From the NCBI GenBank assembly GCA_029532415.1, contig JAQOTA010000064.1, positions 62,001 to 126,000 on the forward strand: 64,000 bases of DNA. The letters are read 5' to 3'. This document shows positions 46,222 to 58,603 of the stretch, one piece after another (positions within the stretch are counted from its first letter, which is position 1; each line of letters begins with the position of its first letter). The notes under the pieces are model-generated. The model saw nothing but the letters and a program-made list of their open reading frames with translations. It had not been told where the DNA came from and ran no database searches. Origin of the DNA: Marasmius tenuissimus. Lineage: Eukaryota > Basidiomycota > Agaricomycetes > Agaricales > Marasmiaceae. A program made the position numbers and the translations under genes.

Positions 46222-49220
46222 CTATCCACTCAAACCCCCGTACACCACCTTCCCATCTATGATTGTCGCCAAAACTTTGGTGTCCATAATCCGATTAACG
46301 GGCGCTTTCATGATATCTTGAGATAGTACGGTTAAATCTGCGTACTTCCCCGGTTCTATAGAACCTAGAATATCCTCTGTGAATGAGGCGTATGCCGGGT
46401 CAATTGTTAATCCTGTAGTCAGATGGTCAGCATAAGCTCAGTCACTTGGAGAAAACCCTCCGCTGGGACCGTGGCAGCAATAGAAAAAGCATGCATAGAC
46501 AGTGACGCTGGGCAAGGGCCAAGGATAACTCAGCTATGGAGACTTACCTCTCAGCGTCTCTTCTCGGGTTAAGCATTGTTCAGGAAACCTATGAGTCATA
46601 GCGGTAGGGGTCAGACAGCAATTCTCGAGGAACCGGTACTGGTCAACGCACCATCCGTCTTCACCGTGAGGAGACGTCCCATCCGGAGTGGTTCTAGTTA
46701 CAGCAGCATAAAACGTCTTGAAGGGATTCATGTCCTCGACTGGGAAGTCCGTTCCAAGCGTAATCCGAGACCCCCCATCTAGGATAGAGCGGAATGCATA
46801 GAGCTGTTTGACTCGGATCGGACCCTAAGGTGAGCGTTACGCGGTTAGAGAGGGATAAAGGTCGGTATGGAACGGAGATGAAGGTCAAATGGGCGATTGA
46901 ATATGGCCACCGGGAAGGGGGACGGAAGGAGCATGCTGATATGGACTTACCAAGCGGTCCTCAGCATAAGACATGTCGCTAATTCTAAGAAAATAACACG
47001 GAACATATCAATAATGATTCTGGAGAGGATAGATTGGCGCTCTCGAGATGACAGTGGCGCCCCAGAAAAGAACTGAGCTAGTCAATCGAAGAGAGTTTAC
47101 TCACGCATGGGTAGGTTGAACGCTGGCGATGACTGAGGGCCCAATCAAACGGTGAGTATTGATGAGAGAAGAACTGAGAGCAGCGGAGCCGAGATTGTAC
47201 TCACCACCTAAGCTTCCTAAGCGCTTCATATCCTCTGCGGTCATGATCTGTGCATGTTCCAATCTAGGTCTCAGTGCAGTAACATTGGCACCTGCTAGAG
47301 CCGACTCAAATGCATCAAGAACGAGGCCATTCGCACGATCGCCGATTGCATGAACGTTCTCAATAGCATTGGGCGTCAGCCCGATTGATAGATAGAGATT
47401 GAAATGCGGGTATCACTCACGACTTGCCATCCATCCTTGAGAAATCTTGGAATATCGTCCCTGAGAACCCTCTCCGAGAGTCTCATGAAACCGGCCGTAC
47501 CAGGGTTATCATGATAATGATGGTGTAACTGCAAGCAAGTTAAAAAGAGATCAAATTTCGGCCAACTTCACTTCACAGTTTGACTCACCGCAGCTCCCCC
47601 AGTTCTCAAGGCACCTGTCAAGCAAAGTTTGAGTCAGCGAGCTCTTATTACCGGGAAGTTGCACACGAGACAATGCACCATCAGCAAAGACTTTGACACT
47701 CCGAGCGCTTAGCCTTCCGTTAGCCGCTCTCTCATACGGGACGATGGTATTTCCCCAGTAGGATTCGTGTTCGTCAAAGTGCCTCATGGCGTAGACGCGT
47801 ATCTAGAAGATAAAGGGCGCGGGCGTTTAGTCGAGTTCGATAATCCCAACCAGCCAGTACTCACGGGCAATTCCTTCAGGCGCTCAGCTTCCCTGCAGAT
47901 TGATACGCAGGTCCCAGGGTCCCATCGAAGGTCAGATGCATTAAAGTACATCTAAGATACGCCGAAGAGACAACACGCACCGTTCAAAGAAGTCTAGAGA
48001 AGCCGGATCTAACCCAGCGTCATGAATGGACGTCAAACCATACGACAGGGCGTCTTGAACAGTCGCTCTAAATCGAGCCCGCAATTCTTCTTCCGTAACC
48101 GGGGGGAGACGTAGGAGCTCTTGGGCGTTGTCTAGTAGAACACCTACTTTTACCGCAATCGATAGGAACGGAGAATTGAGAGACGGCGTCCCGAAATTGA
48201 CTGATGAGCCAGGAACAAGTTCGTGATAGTGAGATTCCTTACCGGTGGGTGTTTGGTTTGGGGCTCTGATGACTATCCCACCTTCGACTTTGTCAGGAAG
48301 CTCGCTACACGTGTCCATTGCCGCTGAAGAAAGCCACAAAGCATGACAATCCTTGCTCTGTAGTACGACCTTCCTTCCATGGATTATTGGATCAGAATCG
48401 AGGTCCGCCTTTCGCAGTCAGGAGAATCAGAAAAAGATGGAACCACAGCAATAAGCGAATCATTTGGCAGCCTACCGCAGTCGGGAACGAGGCGTTGGGC
48501 CACACAGTGTGATCCCAGCCTCCTCCAAATACCACTCGACTCTTGTCATTGAGGAGCGCTTTGTCGGAGAGAATAAAGTCGCGGACGCGTACCACCGTTT
48601 CTACAATGGCGGTAAGATCGCGCTTTGTTGTGAACAGTCCTTATCCTCACCTTCGATAGTCTTGGTACCTTCCAAAGCGAGTTGAGCGTTCTTCCCATAC
48701 TCGAGCATATGGGCATGCGAGTCTGATCAGCGGTGAGAGGGTGGTCTCTCGTTGAGCATTGGAAGGCAGAGAGCAATTGAACGCACCACTGAGCCCTGGG
48801 ACGATGATAGCATCCTCTGAAATGAAAGTAATGTCATCAGACCATAGGAGACTACGTGTTGTGCCATGTATCTCATCTGCGAGCAATTCAGTCAGAACAA
48901 CGCCACCAATGCCAACTCAGGCCCAAGAAAATTTGGGGCAAACTCGCTGGAGTGGCGGCCAGTATGACAAATACAAAAAGGCTCGTGCCGAGCTAAAAGA
49001 CAAACGGGAACCTTCACTCACCGAAAGAACCGACAGCATCTAATTTAGAGCCACGGATTGACACACATTCCGCAACTGAGTTTTCCGCATCGACGGTGTA
49101 GATGGACCGTTGTCCAGGAGCAGAACATAAAACGTATCGTTCTTCTCTGATTTGGCGAAAGTAGATCGTGCTAATAGCTACTGCTGCGACTGCCCATGTT
49201 ATGAGAGTTGTCCTTGGCAT
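46222..49220 (-). CDS. amidohydrolase family 3 (YtcJ-like), membrane anchored
   Basis: Start at 49220 with a hydrophobic N-terminal anchor (LITWAVAAVAISTIYF). Motifs then run leftward: VPGLSGDSHAHMLEYG carries the metal-binding HxH-like element (about 48770-48690), GGGWDHTVWPNASFP (about 48510), and GLTSIHDAGLD (48020). DGALRTGGAAVTHHHYHDNPG follows at about 47670-47505. The last are NVHAIGDRANG (about 47345), RPRLEHAQIMT (about 47260), LGTDFPVEDMNPF (about 46745) and the closing TVLSQDIMKAPVN...VVYGGLSG with TAG at 46222. The order matches YtcJ-type metal-dependent amidohydrolases, which remain mostly uncharacterised. About ten exons. A fragment of a second copy's first exon lies at 50520-50700. 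Confidence 0.85.
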
Positions 49221-49599
49221 TTCTGGTGTTTTTCTCGTCGCTGGATGTGTAGGTGAGTGGTTGAGGAACGTGGGGAATTATGTGGGGGGTCAGAGGCCCT
49301 TTATATTTATCCCAAACTCGGGCGCTTTTGGTATCCACGTTCCATTTGTGGCATTACAATCTTGCGAAATACGGAAAAAGGGTCGCCTGGTATGGAAGGC
49401 TATCATCATACATCATTTCAAAATACGAAAACGAAGGTGAAAGGATAACCTTTTTACTTAGAACTAAGGGAAAAGGCCGTTTTGACAGAGCCTTCCGCAG
49501 CATATGTTTTCCGAATCGAACACATGATTTTATGGGAGCGCAGGGCGCAGCAGATCTTCAAGCGCTTGAATCCAACCTGTGTTGAATGTTCGATGCCGT
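49221..49599. other. intergenic, promoter side of the amidohydrolase
   Basis: No gene seen. Confidence 0.45.
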
Positions 49600-50500
49600 T
49601 GAATGTTACATCTCGATGGAAGGCGTCCGGTCACCCGAGATAAGCGAGATGGGGCGCAAAGAGTCGTGTGAATCATTTAAATAGACGTGTAAAGGTACAG
49701 CACCGTCGTGGGTCGCACAGGATAACGTATACAAGCTTAGATGATAGGAGAAATTTGAGTCAAGGAGACAGTACGTGAAAGGAATGCAGACCTGGTGAGG
49801 CGCAGTTAAAAGGTCGCCATGATGAGCTAAGCAACGTATTGCAGATGTAGGCACAAGGGACAGGGAAAACCTGCAGTTACTTCGCTTATCCTTAAATTAA
49901 AACAAGTAAAAAAAGATCACGTCCCTACAGCTTCTTCCTGAACCGTCTCGTAACAAAGGCACTCAAGGGAGTGGGGTCTTCCCCGCCCGCACTAGGAATA
50001 AAGGCCCTCCCGTCAATTAACACGGACTTTACATCTTCGATCTCTTCAGAGTTGAACGGTGATGACGGTGTGGGCGGAAAATGCAGTTGAAGTTCTGGTT
50101 CGGCCAACGGAGTAGGGCGATACATCAGTTCCGTTGACTCAGTCGTGATAAGTTGAATATCCGGACTCATTGACATCGGTGTGCCACTGGTACTTCCGTC
50201 AGGATTGAGCGGTGGTGCATTTGTAACAATGTTCAGGGAGTTCTGATTCACCTTCTTCATCAACCTTGGTCAGTAGAGAAACGTCTCGTCGTCTTTGTCA
50301 TCCACATACATACCTAAATCAGCCTGCTCAACAAGTAGATGAGCCAGCGGATGTCCCTATAACGACTGCAAAAGCCTCCCCTCCTGCAATGGGAAGTAAT
50401 TGGGTTGAACTCGCCGATGGCCCTGCTACATTAGAGCTGGACCCAGCCTCCCTCAACCGCTGAATCTCCTAGCAGCTCTTACAGACGCCACTCAACAAAA
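49600..50500 (-). pseudogene. 3' remnant of a second copy of the 993-aa gene
   Basis: The frame at 50263-49925 encodes QNSLNIVTNAPPLN, TPMSMSPDIQLI, HFPPTPSSPFN and TRRFRKKL. It parallels 51890-51544 of the full gene almost residue for residue. Upstream DNA to about 50500 matches 51890-52130 but has stops and deletions. The untranslated tail down to about 49700 also resembles 51300-51540. The copy lacks the N-terminal 80 percent. Confidence 0.78.
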
Positions 50501-50504
50501 GAGT

Positions 50505-50700
50505 CCACAGCATAGATTTGAGAACCTCGAGCTAATACACACTTTGCAATTGAGTTCTTTGAGTCGACGGTATAAATTGACTATGTTCCCGGGGCAGAGC
50601 ATAGCATGTAGCGCTCTTCGCTATTGTGGCGGTGGTAGTAAATAGTAGTAACAGCCACGGCTGCGACTACACATGCGCTGAAGTTCAGTTTGGTCATGAT
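50505..50700 (-). pseudogene. first-exon remnant of a second amidohydrolase copy
   Basis: MTKLNFSACVVAAVAVTTIYY, then EERYMLCSAPG, a TAG stop and SIYTVDSKNSIAKCV align with the amidohydrolase N-terminus at 49220-49021 (AVAAVAISTIYF, EERYVLCSAPGQRSIYTV). Only exon 1 remains and it contains a stop. Confidence 0.75.
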
Positions 50701-51299
50701 CGGCCATCTTCGAGTCTCCAAGGGGGGTTGGTGAACAAGAAATCGAAGGATTAAGAATCTCAACCAACGCTTCTTCAGCACCGTATTATGTTCCATCAGA
50801 TATTCAAAAAAAAACACACCGAGATAGTGGAATGGCAACGCTAACAAGAGCTATTGACAGGTCCGTATCTCTAGAAATGAATCTCGATTGGTAACCTTGA
50901 TACTCAAAGAAAGGGGGAAAGAGAGTTCAACTCACGGATGACCACATTACGACTCGTCGCAAGTGATTTATTTAGGCGCCTGACCTTAATTTTCATCCCT
51001 GTACCTGTGAACTACTGCCCCGCCTTCTGGATTCAGAGGTCGGGCTTCTGAAAATATTGTTTGTTTGGGCTTCGAATTCTATTAGATGCTCCTGGCAACG
51101 ATGGGCGCTCAGTGCTCCATTAGTCACAACAGAGTTGCGACCCAGACAAACAAGGTTTTCAGCGTATGACCTCTGACGAATAATACAAAGGGCAATATGT
51201 TTATGCCATCGAATGTACATACTGTATTTCTTGCCCGAGACAGGCTCGGACTCGACGGGCGCGAGAGCCTGGATGACTATTTGATGAGTCTCGTAACGA
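50701..51299. other. intergenic, remnants only
   Basis: Promoter-side sequence of the amidohydrolase fragment and 3' flank of the 993-aa gene; nothing else recognised. Confidence 0.4.
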
Positions 51300-51543
51300 T
51301 ATAAGTACATCGGTGTCATCGATCGCACGTAGCAGAGCGTACACAGACAGTAGTTAGGAGTGAAGTAGAAAGGTTGCCATGGTAAGATAACGTGGTGTCA
51401 GAGAAAGATGTAGATAACTACTTAGAGGATTGAAAAGGAACTTATATGGGATACGGGAACAGCAAGCTAAATCGAGAAAGGACAAGTCGAAATAGGCGAT
51501 ACTTATCCTTAAATTACAATACAAGTTAAAAGGGAGATAAAAA

Positions 51544-54500
51544 TCACACCCCGACAGCTTTCTTCCGAAACCGTCTTGGAACAAAGGCACTCAGGGGAGT
51601 GGGGTCCTCCCCGTCGGCGCTGGGAAGGAAGGCTCTCCCGCCAATCACCACGGGCTTCACATCTTCGATCTCGTCGGTGTTGAACGGCGACAACGGTGTG
51701 GGCGGAAAATGCGGTTGGATTTCCGGTTCGGTCAATGGAGGAGTAGGGTGAAACTTTTGTTCCATTGACTCAGACCCGATGAATTGAATTTCTGGGCTCA
51801 TTGACATTGGTGTGCCACTTGGACTCCTGTCGGAATTGAGCGGTGGTGCATCTGTAACGATGTTCAGGGAGTTCTGATTCACCTTCTCCGTCAGCCTTGG
51901 TCCGTAGAGAAACGTCTCGTCGTCTTCGTCGTCCACCTGCATAATGGAATCGGGCTCAACAAGCAGATGAGCCAGCGGATGTCCCAATAACGACTGCGAA
52001 GCCTCTCTTCCTGCAGCAGGAAGTATTGACGTCGAACTCGTCGATGGACCTGCTGCATTAGAGCCAGACCCAGCCTCCCTCAGCCGCTGGATCTCCTCCC
52101 TAGCAGCATTCACAGACGCCAAAAGTGTCTCCTCTCTCTGTTTCGACCCATTCACATCCTCCGAGAGCCTCGTTATCTCTGCGAGTAACGGCAACACCGC
52201 ATTCCCAACTTCTTTCTCCACCACGACTCCGAGCCCCGCTAACTCAGTCGACACAGCAGCCTTAACGGCTCGCTGGACCGCAATTTCTAGGTCGGCACCA
52301 GCGCGACTGACACTAGCACTTATACCAGCGCCCATATTGGACCTCTCCAAAGCACTCCGGACCCCCGTCGCAACCTCCTCTCTAACAGTCGTATGCAAAC
52401 TCTCCTTGATCTCTCGCACTCCTTCCTCCCTCGCATTCTTCAACTCTGTCGAGAACTTTCTCATGGACTCTGCAAATCCCCCGAACAACGATTCGACGGC
52501 ACGAATAACGATATCTTGGTTAGGGGTCTGATTCGTACCGGGGGCTGCACTATTCTTTGTGAGCACAGGAGAAGACGAAGTGGGTTTCACGGGCACGGCG
52601 GTGTTCGGTAGGGGTGTAAGTATAGGTGTAGGCGTAGGTGCGGTTGTAGGCGTCGGCGCTGGTGATGCGGTGTGCCCTCCCGTTGCGCCCGTGTTTGGGA
52701 ACGAACGGAGATTCAAACCTAACATATTCATCGTACCCGACGCTACTTGGGTATTTGAATCCGTTACCGAAGTCGTAGTCGTGGCCTTTGTGGCTGATCG
52801 AGATTGGGCAAGGGCTGTAATAGTTTTCTCGGTAGGTTGCTCTGCAGGAGAACTAGGCTGAGAGGAGTTTCTCATCGTCGGAGCCACCCTCTTCGCCCCA
52901 TTTGACGGGGGATGCGTGACCGTGGGGTTAGAGCCAGACCCGGAAACAAGGCGCTGGTGAGGCAGAGGAGCAGTGGACGGTGGCTTAGGGAGCTTCGGTA
53001 CAGGTGCTGTTGCTGGTTTCGTCGAGCCAGAGTTCACTGAGGATTTCCGGCGTGGAGACTACCACAAAAGATTGAGTATCGTAACCAGCATAGCAATTGT
53101 CAAAACATACATCAGACTGTGGGAGTTTCGAAATCGTTGGGGAGATCGCCTCACGCCTATCCGGCTCTTCTTGCACATGTTTTACGTCAGCAAGATTCGG
53201 AGGCGGCTTCCTTGGTGGAACGGTTGAAGGCAGTGCTGGGGAGAACGGCGGGGGAGAGGGATCCGGGCTGGTGTTGGCAATAGAGACGGAAGTGGTAGTG
53301 GTCTTCTTCGAGGCACCATTGGCCACAATCTTCTGCGTTTTGGTTCCACCAACCTTCTCTAACGGAGTACCGGGACGTTTCCCAAGCGTACATGGAGCAT
53401 CGGCACTCGGCATTGATGGTTTCGCCTGGGAAATAGATTCGTTCGGGACTGGAGCGGTCTTAGAGGGTCGTTTGGGGGACTCAGAAGTGACAAGAGGGGG
53501 TGTGGATGGTGTTGGCGACTGACCATCGGGAGATTCAGAGCGCGGAGAAGGTGGTGGTGTTATGGATCTCGCAGAAAGTCGAGCAACTTGCCTTAGATCC
53601 CAAGCGTCAGTGCCACCCACAGTCAAAGAGTCTCGCTCATCCCAGAACCATTTTTCGTCCTTCACCTTCAGCCCACTCATGAGTTGCTGAGCAGAAATAC
53701 CGTTCTCAATCTCGTCTTCAGTGAGGGAGAACCCTCTGTGGCCTTTGAGGGCCCATCGACGCCAGTCTAGTACCGACTTGAGATAGATGAAGATTCCCCA
53801 AACCAAGAGAAAAAGCGTACCGTATTTAAGAGGATCCTTCTTATACTCATCGTCCTTGTAAGTATCCCAGAACTCCTGTAGCTGCTCAGGTTCGGAAATG
53901 AACCACTTCAGCTTGTACCTCGCCAATGCTCTATCGAACGTCTGCGACCTCCACTTCCTATCGATTCCCTTTGACTTGCTCTTCGCCCCCGACTCAGCAT
54001 CGTAACCTCCCAACGCATCCTGTGCAACCTTCAAGAGCCTCTTGCACAACCTCGATACATGCAGAATCCCGTACTTGTATTCCTTCCATTCTGCATCCCG
54101 ATCCTCCGCTGATAAGACCAATTTGAGGGATAGCCACTGGAACCGCGCGATAAACATCAACGGTATTCGGTACCCACTAGGGATAACCGTCCTCGACCCG
54201 TCGATACCTGTAACCTCGAAAAACGGCGTTCCCTTCGATACCTTCGGTGGTATGTCAAACGAGTGAGCGATGAGGTGGTGAATGATCTCAGTATCTGTCC
54301 AATCCGTTGGTGTACAGTACTCGAGCTCTGCTGGATGCTCCCAACCGTAATGTTGGATGTGTCCGCCCGGTGTAGGCGTAGGTCGAAACCATATAACGGG
54401 GGAACCTTCTCTTTTGACGTCCATAGAGCCATCACCGTCTTTCAGATCGTCCTTGGAGGTCGAGGTCGATATCTGGGTGACATTGCTGGCCTTGGTCTTC

Positions 54501-54577
54501 GTTTTCGTAGAGTTTCCCACAGACGAGTGGGTTTGTCGAGCAGACTTTCGACGATCCTTGCCTTCCGCCGTGGTCAT
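51544..54577 (-). CDS. uncharacterised 993-aa coiled-coil and disordered protein
   Basis: Two exons (54577-53111, 53058-51544) joined by a 52-nt GTATGT...GTAG intron give 993 residues in one frame. After a Ser/Lys-rich start there is a globular segment (GHIQHYGWEHPAELEYCTPT through WFISEPEQLQEFWDTYKDDE, about residues 75-265). A hydrophobic stretch (YGTLFLLVWGIFIYLKSVL) could be a membrane helix. A long Pro/Ser/Thr-rich region spans the intron. Helical heptad-like sequence follows (FGGFAESMRKFSTELKNARE onward to AAREEIQRLREAGS, about residues 680-820). It ends in a Pro-rich tail with FVPRRFRKKAVGV. I recognise no domain. A truncated copy lies at 49.6-50.5 kb. Confidence 0.75.
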
Positions 54578-55832
54578 GGATGCTACTGCTAATATGATCT
54601 CTTCGAAGTCTCAGTCCAGCTTATAAGACATAAAACAAACGTCAGAAAAAAACCTGCAGCGCTAAAACCTCGCCAACGCACCTAAAGGATCAAATCTCCT
54701 CTCAGAACCTTTCCACGATTACCCAAAAGCCCAGAAATCTCCAGTAATCGTACACTTCTTGAGTTCCGTTCTATGAGATGCGAGAGGATAAGAATACAGA
54801 GCTTGGAAATTCGGTAGAGGTAGCCCGGGAGAGAAGGGTGAAGGGGAAGTTGGCGGATCTGGGTTCGTTGATGATGGCAGTCGGCAGTCAAGCGGACAAG
54901 GAAATCTCCCAGGCCCGGGATCACCACGTGCCCTCCGGATTCAAAACCCTCTCCGGGGATTTCCGATCCCCCTCTCAAACGGACGCTTTCGAATTAAATG
55001 GTCTATGCGATGACAACAAAATTATTCAATGATTGAACCGTTATTCTAAATCCTGGTAGGAAGAGAAACGACCATTGTGATACAAATGTCCAGTTTGATC
55101 CCGGAAGATCCAAGCACCGACAACGAGTAGAACGTTGAAAATGACACACGCGTGGCGTCAGCGCTTCGTGGAAACCGGAAGAACTATAGATGGTGGACGG
55201 CTGGAGGGCCAAGGCACTGGGGACCTCAGGGGGACCTCCAGCAGAATGCATGGCTTCAAACGATATGGACATTTCGGAAACCTACGAGTATAGGTATAGA
55301 ATACAGATAGGCGAGGAGACTACCGAGCGACCGCAAATCGGATGGGGTGAGTTTCCAGCTTGGCAAAAAGAGGAAAGAAATATAACAGGGGAAAGGGGCT
55401 GGTTAAAGCAGAGAAACCTGGTCGTAGGAACGGAATGAAGACAGCAAAGGAAGTAAGGTATGGGTGGCAGTCCGAGTGATGATACAACATGGTCATCGGG
55501 GTGAATATATGGAGTTCTGGACAGTATCAGACAACGTTGATGGGAAGACAACGCGACAAGACGAACGAGAAGATAAAAAAGGAACGAGATATGACGAGGG
55601 GTGTCATGACTGGGGGGATGATAATTCAAGTGGTTTTGAGTGTTATAAGGCGATGGAACAGCAAAAGTAGTGTCAGATGATAGTAGGTGTTGCGGATAAG
55701 TGGAATAAACGAACGACCGAGGCCGAGCACTTCGTCCTCATAAACCAAACCAAGAAGGGGAAATTAAATGAGACTTATACCTGGCTCTTCATCAAACCAC
55801 CCCACCAGATGAATGCAATATTGTACTGCACA
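54578..55832. other. intergenic
   Basis: 1.25 kb with short frames only; the left end should be the promoter of the 993-aa gene. Confidence 0.45.
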
Positions 55833-56883
55833 TCAAGCTGAACGAGGAGCAGCGAATGGATTGTGAGGCGGAAGGCTCATGAAAAGACCCCTTAGTGCTT
55901 GATGACGAGCGGGAGTTTGAGAAAACGGACTGTTGATTGATACACTCTCGGGATGGAGAAAGTTCGAGTTCGAGACGGTGCTGGAGTATTGGGGATATTC
56001 GTCATAAAGCAGCTGGATCATATCTTGAGGGTTTCGACCTGCGAGATAGACCAGGGCTGAGACTGACATCCCGAAATATGGTCGGATAGTGGGATTTGAC
56101 GACTCAAGCAAGCCTAGGACAAGGAATCTGTCAACTTCCACGAGGATCGATGGCGACAGTAGTCAAGATATTGTACCCGTATTAGAGCACGTTGATGTTA
56201 GTAGTTGAACACCTGAGAACTTATTCGTAGTAGCATGACCATGCGATGCGATGCGACCAGCGTTTCGAGAGATCGTATCAACAAGCAAACGGGAGCTCAA
56301 CCCAGATTTAGTCGCCGGGAAGACAATATGCTGGAATGTAGAAAACCCCTCCTGACTAAGGTCCGACGCAACAGCAAAACTCCCTCCCAATCGATCCTTG
56401 GTCCTCTGCCTCTCAGCTGCTTTCGCTCGCTTCTCCTCTCTCCTCCTTTTGTCCCCTCCTCCTCTCCTACTTACGTCTCTTCTTTTCCCTCTTGAGCCCG
56501 GGTTGAAGCTTATCATTCGGGTACTGAAGTCCATGAATTTTGTTCTGCGTTCGATCTCTCTATACCAGGAAGCGTGCCGATCACCTCTCATTGCCTTACA
56601 CTCCTTTCAAACATGGTGAGAAATGTTGTCTTGGCCCATGCGAGTAAACCCCAAGATTTTCAATAACCGTCTCTCAACTTGACAGCAGTGATTTGTATAG
56701 ACGTTTGAAATTCTCGATGGCGACGTTGTCTTTCTGTTTTGCTCCTTTGTACAAGTACCAATAGGGTACAACGCACGTTCTAACCTTTCTTTCCAAATCC
56801 TTTGTTCTAATTATGATACCGATACCTAAAATTACCAATCCAGCGGTCCAAGCGGGGTTCACCACGATACTCTCATCAACCAT
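55833..56883 (-). CDS. weak gene model, function unknown
   Basis: Possible exons: MVDESIVVNPAWTAGLVILG onward to ENFKRLYKSLL (56883 to about 56690), RGDRHASWYREIERRTKFMD up to a GTAAGT donor (about 56590-56470), and a last exon LLESSNPTIRPYFGMSVSAL onward to PHNPFAAPRSA (about 56110-55833). The first contains a hydrophobic helix. Phase agreement between pieces was not established and no family is recognised. Confidence 0.28.
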
Positions 56884-56916
56884 GTTCAGTAAGAACCAGC
56901 CTCCTGATACTGAGTC

Positions 56917-58105
56917 TCAACTCCGACGGCTGTTTGCTGGGCGAAGCTCTGTTGTTGGACTGGGTAAGCACTGAGCAGTGGCCTGAGCATCCTGAGGCTG
57001 GACCGACTCGTTGACTTCATCACCGTGGGCTACCATATCAACGTGATTCGCCGTGTGAGCCTCGAGTTGCTGCGGCAAGGACGCTGACGGTGTTGGCGAC
57101 GGCATGAAGCTGGAGGGCTGTTGATAGAAATGAGGTACAAAGTGGTCGTTCATCACCGGCTGCCATATCTGCTGATCGGCGAGTTCCATGTCGTATTGTG
57201 GCATTGTCTTCAATTCGGCTGACTGCTGGGTTGCGGAGGAGGTTCCGTGCTGCATCGTCTGCGTCTGCTGGTTCACAGAAGTCTTGTGATACATGAAGTG
57301 CTCGGATATATGATTTATGGCAGGATACTCAGCCACAGGGACAAAGTTAAAGTCTGTCGGGGGCGGTGATGGCATCATGTGGGACTCCATCGTGCGATTT
57401 GCATCCATCTGCTGATATGTGTGTTATACAGGCACGGTGCAAGCTAGTGGTTGCGCTGACTGGCTGTATACACGGCTAGCATCGTGCGTCGGTTTCTCTG
57501 TGTCCGCCCCTACTTTCGTCATCACGGTCATCGGGGCTGCTGCACTTCTGTCGTCCGGACCAAGTGGACTCTGAACCTCACACGTAGATGTATGATCAGC
57601 TGAGTTTACGTCCTTTGGATTGAATAAACCAATCTGACGACAGATATTGATAAACTTCGGGGAATGTAGCCCTTGTTGGAGGGTTAGCTCTGTGGCGTCG
57701 ACTGTAAGATCATAATCATGAGCCTATGTCAAATAATTCGGTGTCAATCAACGGCAATCAGTGAGAGTGAACGAAGGCAGAGCGCACTCTATGATTAACG
57801 AGCCCGGGCGGTATGATGTTCCTCCCCCTGTCTGTGACTGATATCAACCCATTAGGACAAATCTTGTTGTGCTCCTCCCAATTCTCTAGCGGAAACCTTC
57901 TAAGGTCGTGCTCGCTGAATTTCAGTGACACCCAATGATTGCAACGGCGGCATTGAACATGGTTAGGCCTCAGCGTGCGAGTATCCACGAGTGGGTCGTC
58001 GAGCAGTTCAATAATTCGAAGATATTCCTCTCGTTGTCCGGCGGGCAGGCCGTCGGTGAGCTTGATAAGGAGAATAGCGACACTCAATGAGCCGGAAAAG
58101 GACAT
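56917..58105 (-). CDS. zinc-finger-like protein with Gln/Pro-rich tail
   Basis: Exon 1 (58105 to about 57787) encodes an acidic helical start (REEYLRIIELLDDP), then VQCRRCNHWVSLKFSEHDLR, then WEEHNKICPNG. The Cys-x2-Cys...His-x3-Cys arrangement resembles a zinc-binding motif I know from Agaricomycete proteins. Exon 2 (about 57725-57475) carries LQQGLHSPKFINICRQIGLF. After a GTATAC...CAG intron the last exon (about 57411-56917) is rich in Gln, Pro and His and looks disordered. A nuclear DNA-binding or adaptor role is inferred only from this layout. Confidence 0.58.
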
Positions 58106-58350
58106 TCTGACTGGATGGCGTAGAGAGTAAGGTTGTGTGGTCTGGTGAGGACAGGACTCAACGAGGTGAGAAAACCCGCCAAGAAGGAATCCTCCTTATA
58201 AACTCGCGAAGACTTTTTGTTTGCGATTTTTTTTCATATGTGGGCTCCGAGAAGAGGACAAAACGGTGAGTGCCTACAGGATATGTTCTGTGGATGAGAA
58301 CATGAGGATCAGTATGTAGATGTAACATGTATACATGTCCTCAATGCAAG

Positions 58351-58440
58351 GACACGATGCGTTTATGGGACACAGTGCGTTTATGGGACACAGTGCGTTT
58401 ATGGGACACAATGCGCTTATGGGACACGAGGCGCTTTCCA
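58351..58440. repeat. 18-bp tandem repeat, about 4.9 copies
   Basis: The unit GACACAGTGCGTTTATGG repeats at 58351, 58369, 58387, 58405 and 58423 with a few substitutions. Because 18 is a multiple of three it creates apparent repeat-peptide frames that are not genes. Confidence 0.92.
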
Positions 58441-58544
58441 GAAAATACCGAGTCGGTGGCGGTGGTCCACGTTACAGCAATGGCTCAAATTCCAAGCACA
58501 TACCACGGCGGGATTTTGGATGTCCACTCGTGCTTTGTGTGGTG

Positions 58545-58603
58545 ATGTCCAGTCAGTTGTCCAGTCGGTTGTCCAGTCAGTTGTCCAGTAGGATGTCCAC
58601 TCA
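58545..58603. repeat. 12-bp tandem repeat, about 4.9 copies
   Basis: The unit TTGTCCAGTCAG is repeated with small changes, only about 105 bp from the 18-bp array. Confidence 0.9.

Noticed and set aside
8468..49220. Secondary-metabolite gene cluster (P450, hydrolase, reductase, adenylation enzyme)
   Set aside because: The genes are 10-30 kb apart, separated by unrelated genes and tRNAs, and there is no core synthase with carrier domains.
53775..53820. Second intron in the 993-aa gene (GTACGC...CAAG)
   Set aside because: Removing its 44 nt breaks the reading frame, while the unspliced frame stays open with continuous protein character.
58351..58603. Possible CRISPR array
   Set aside because: Units are directly tandem without spacers and the genome is eukaryotic.
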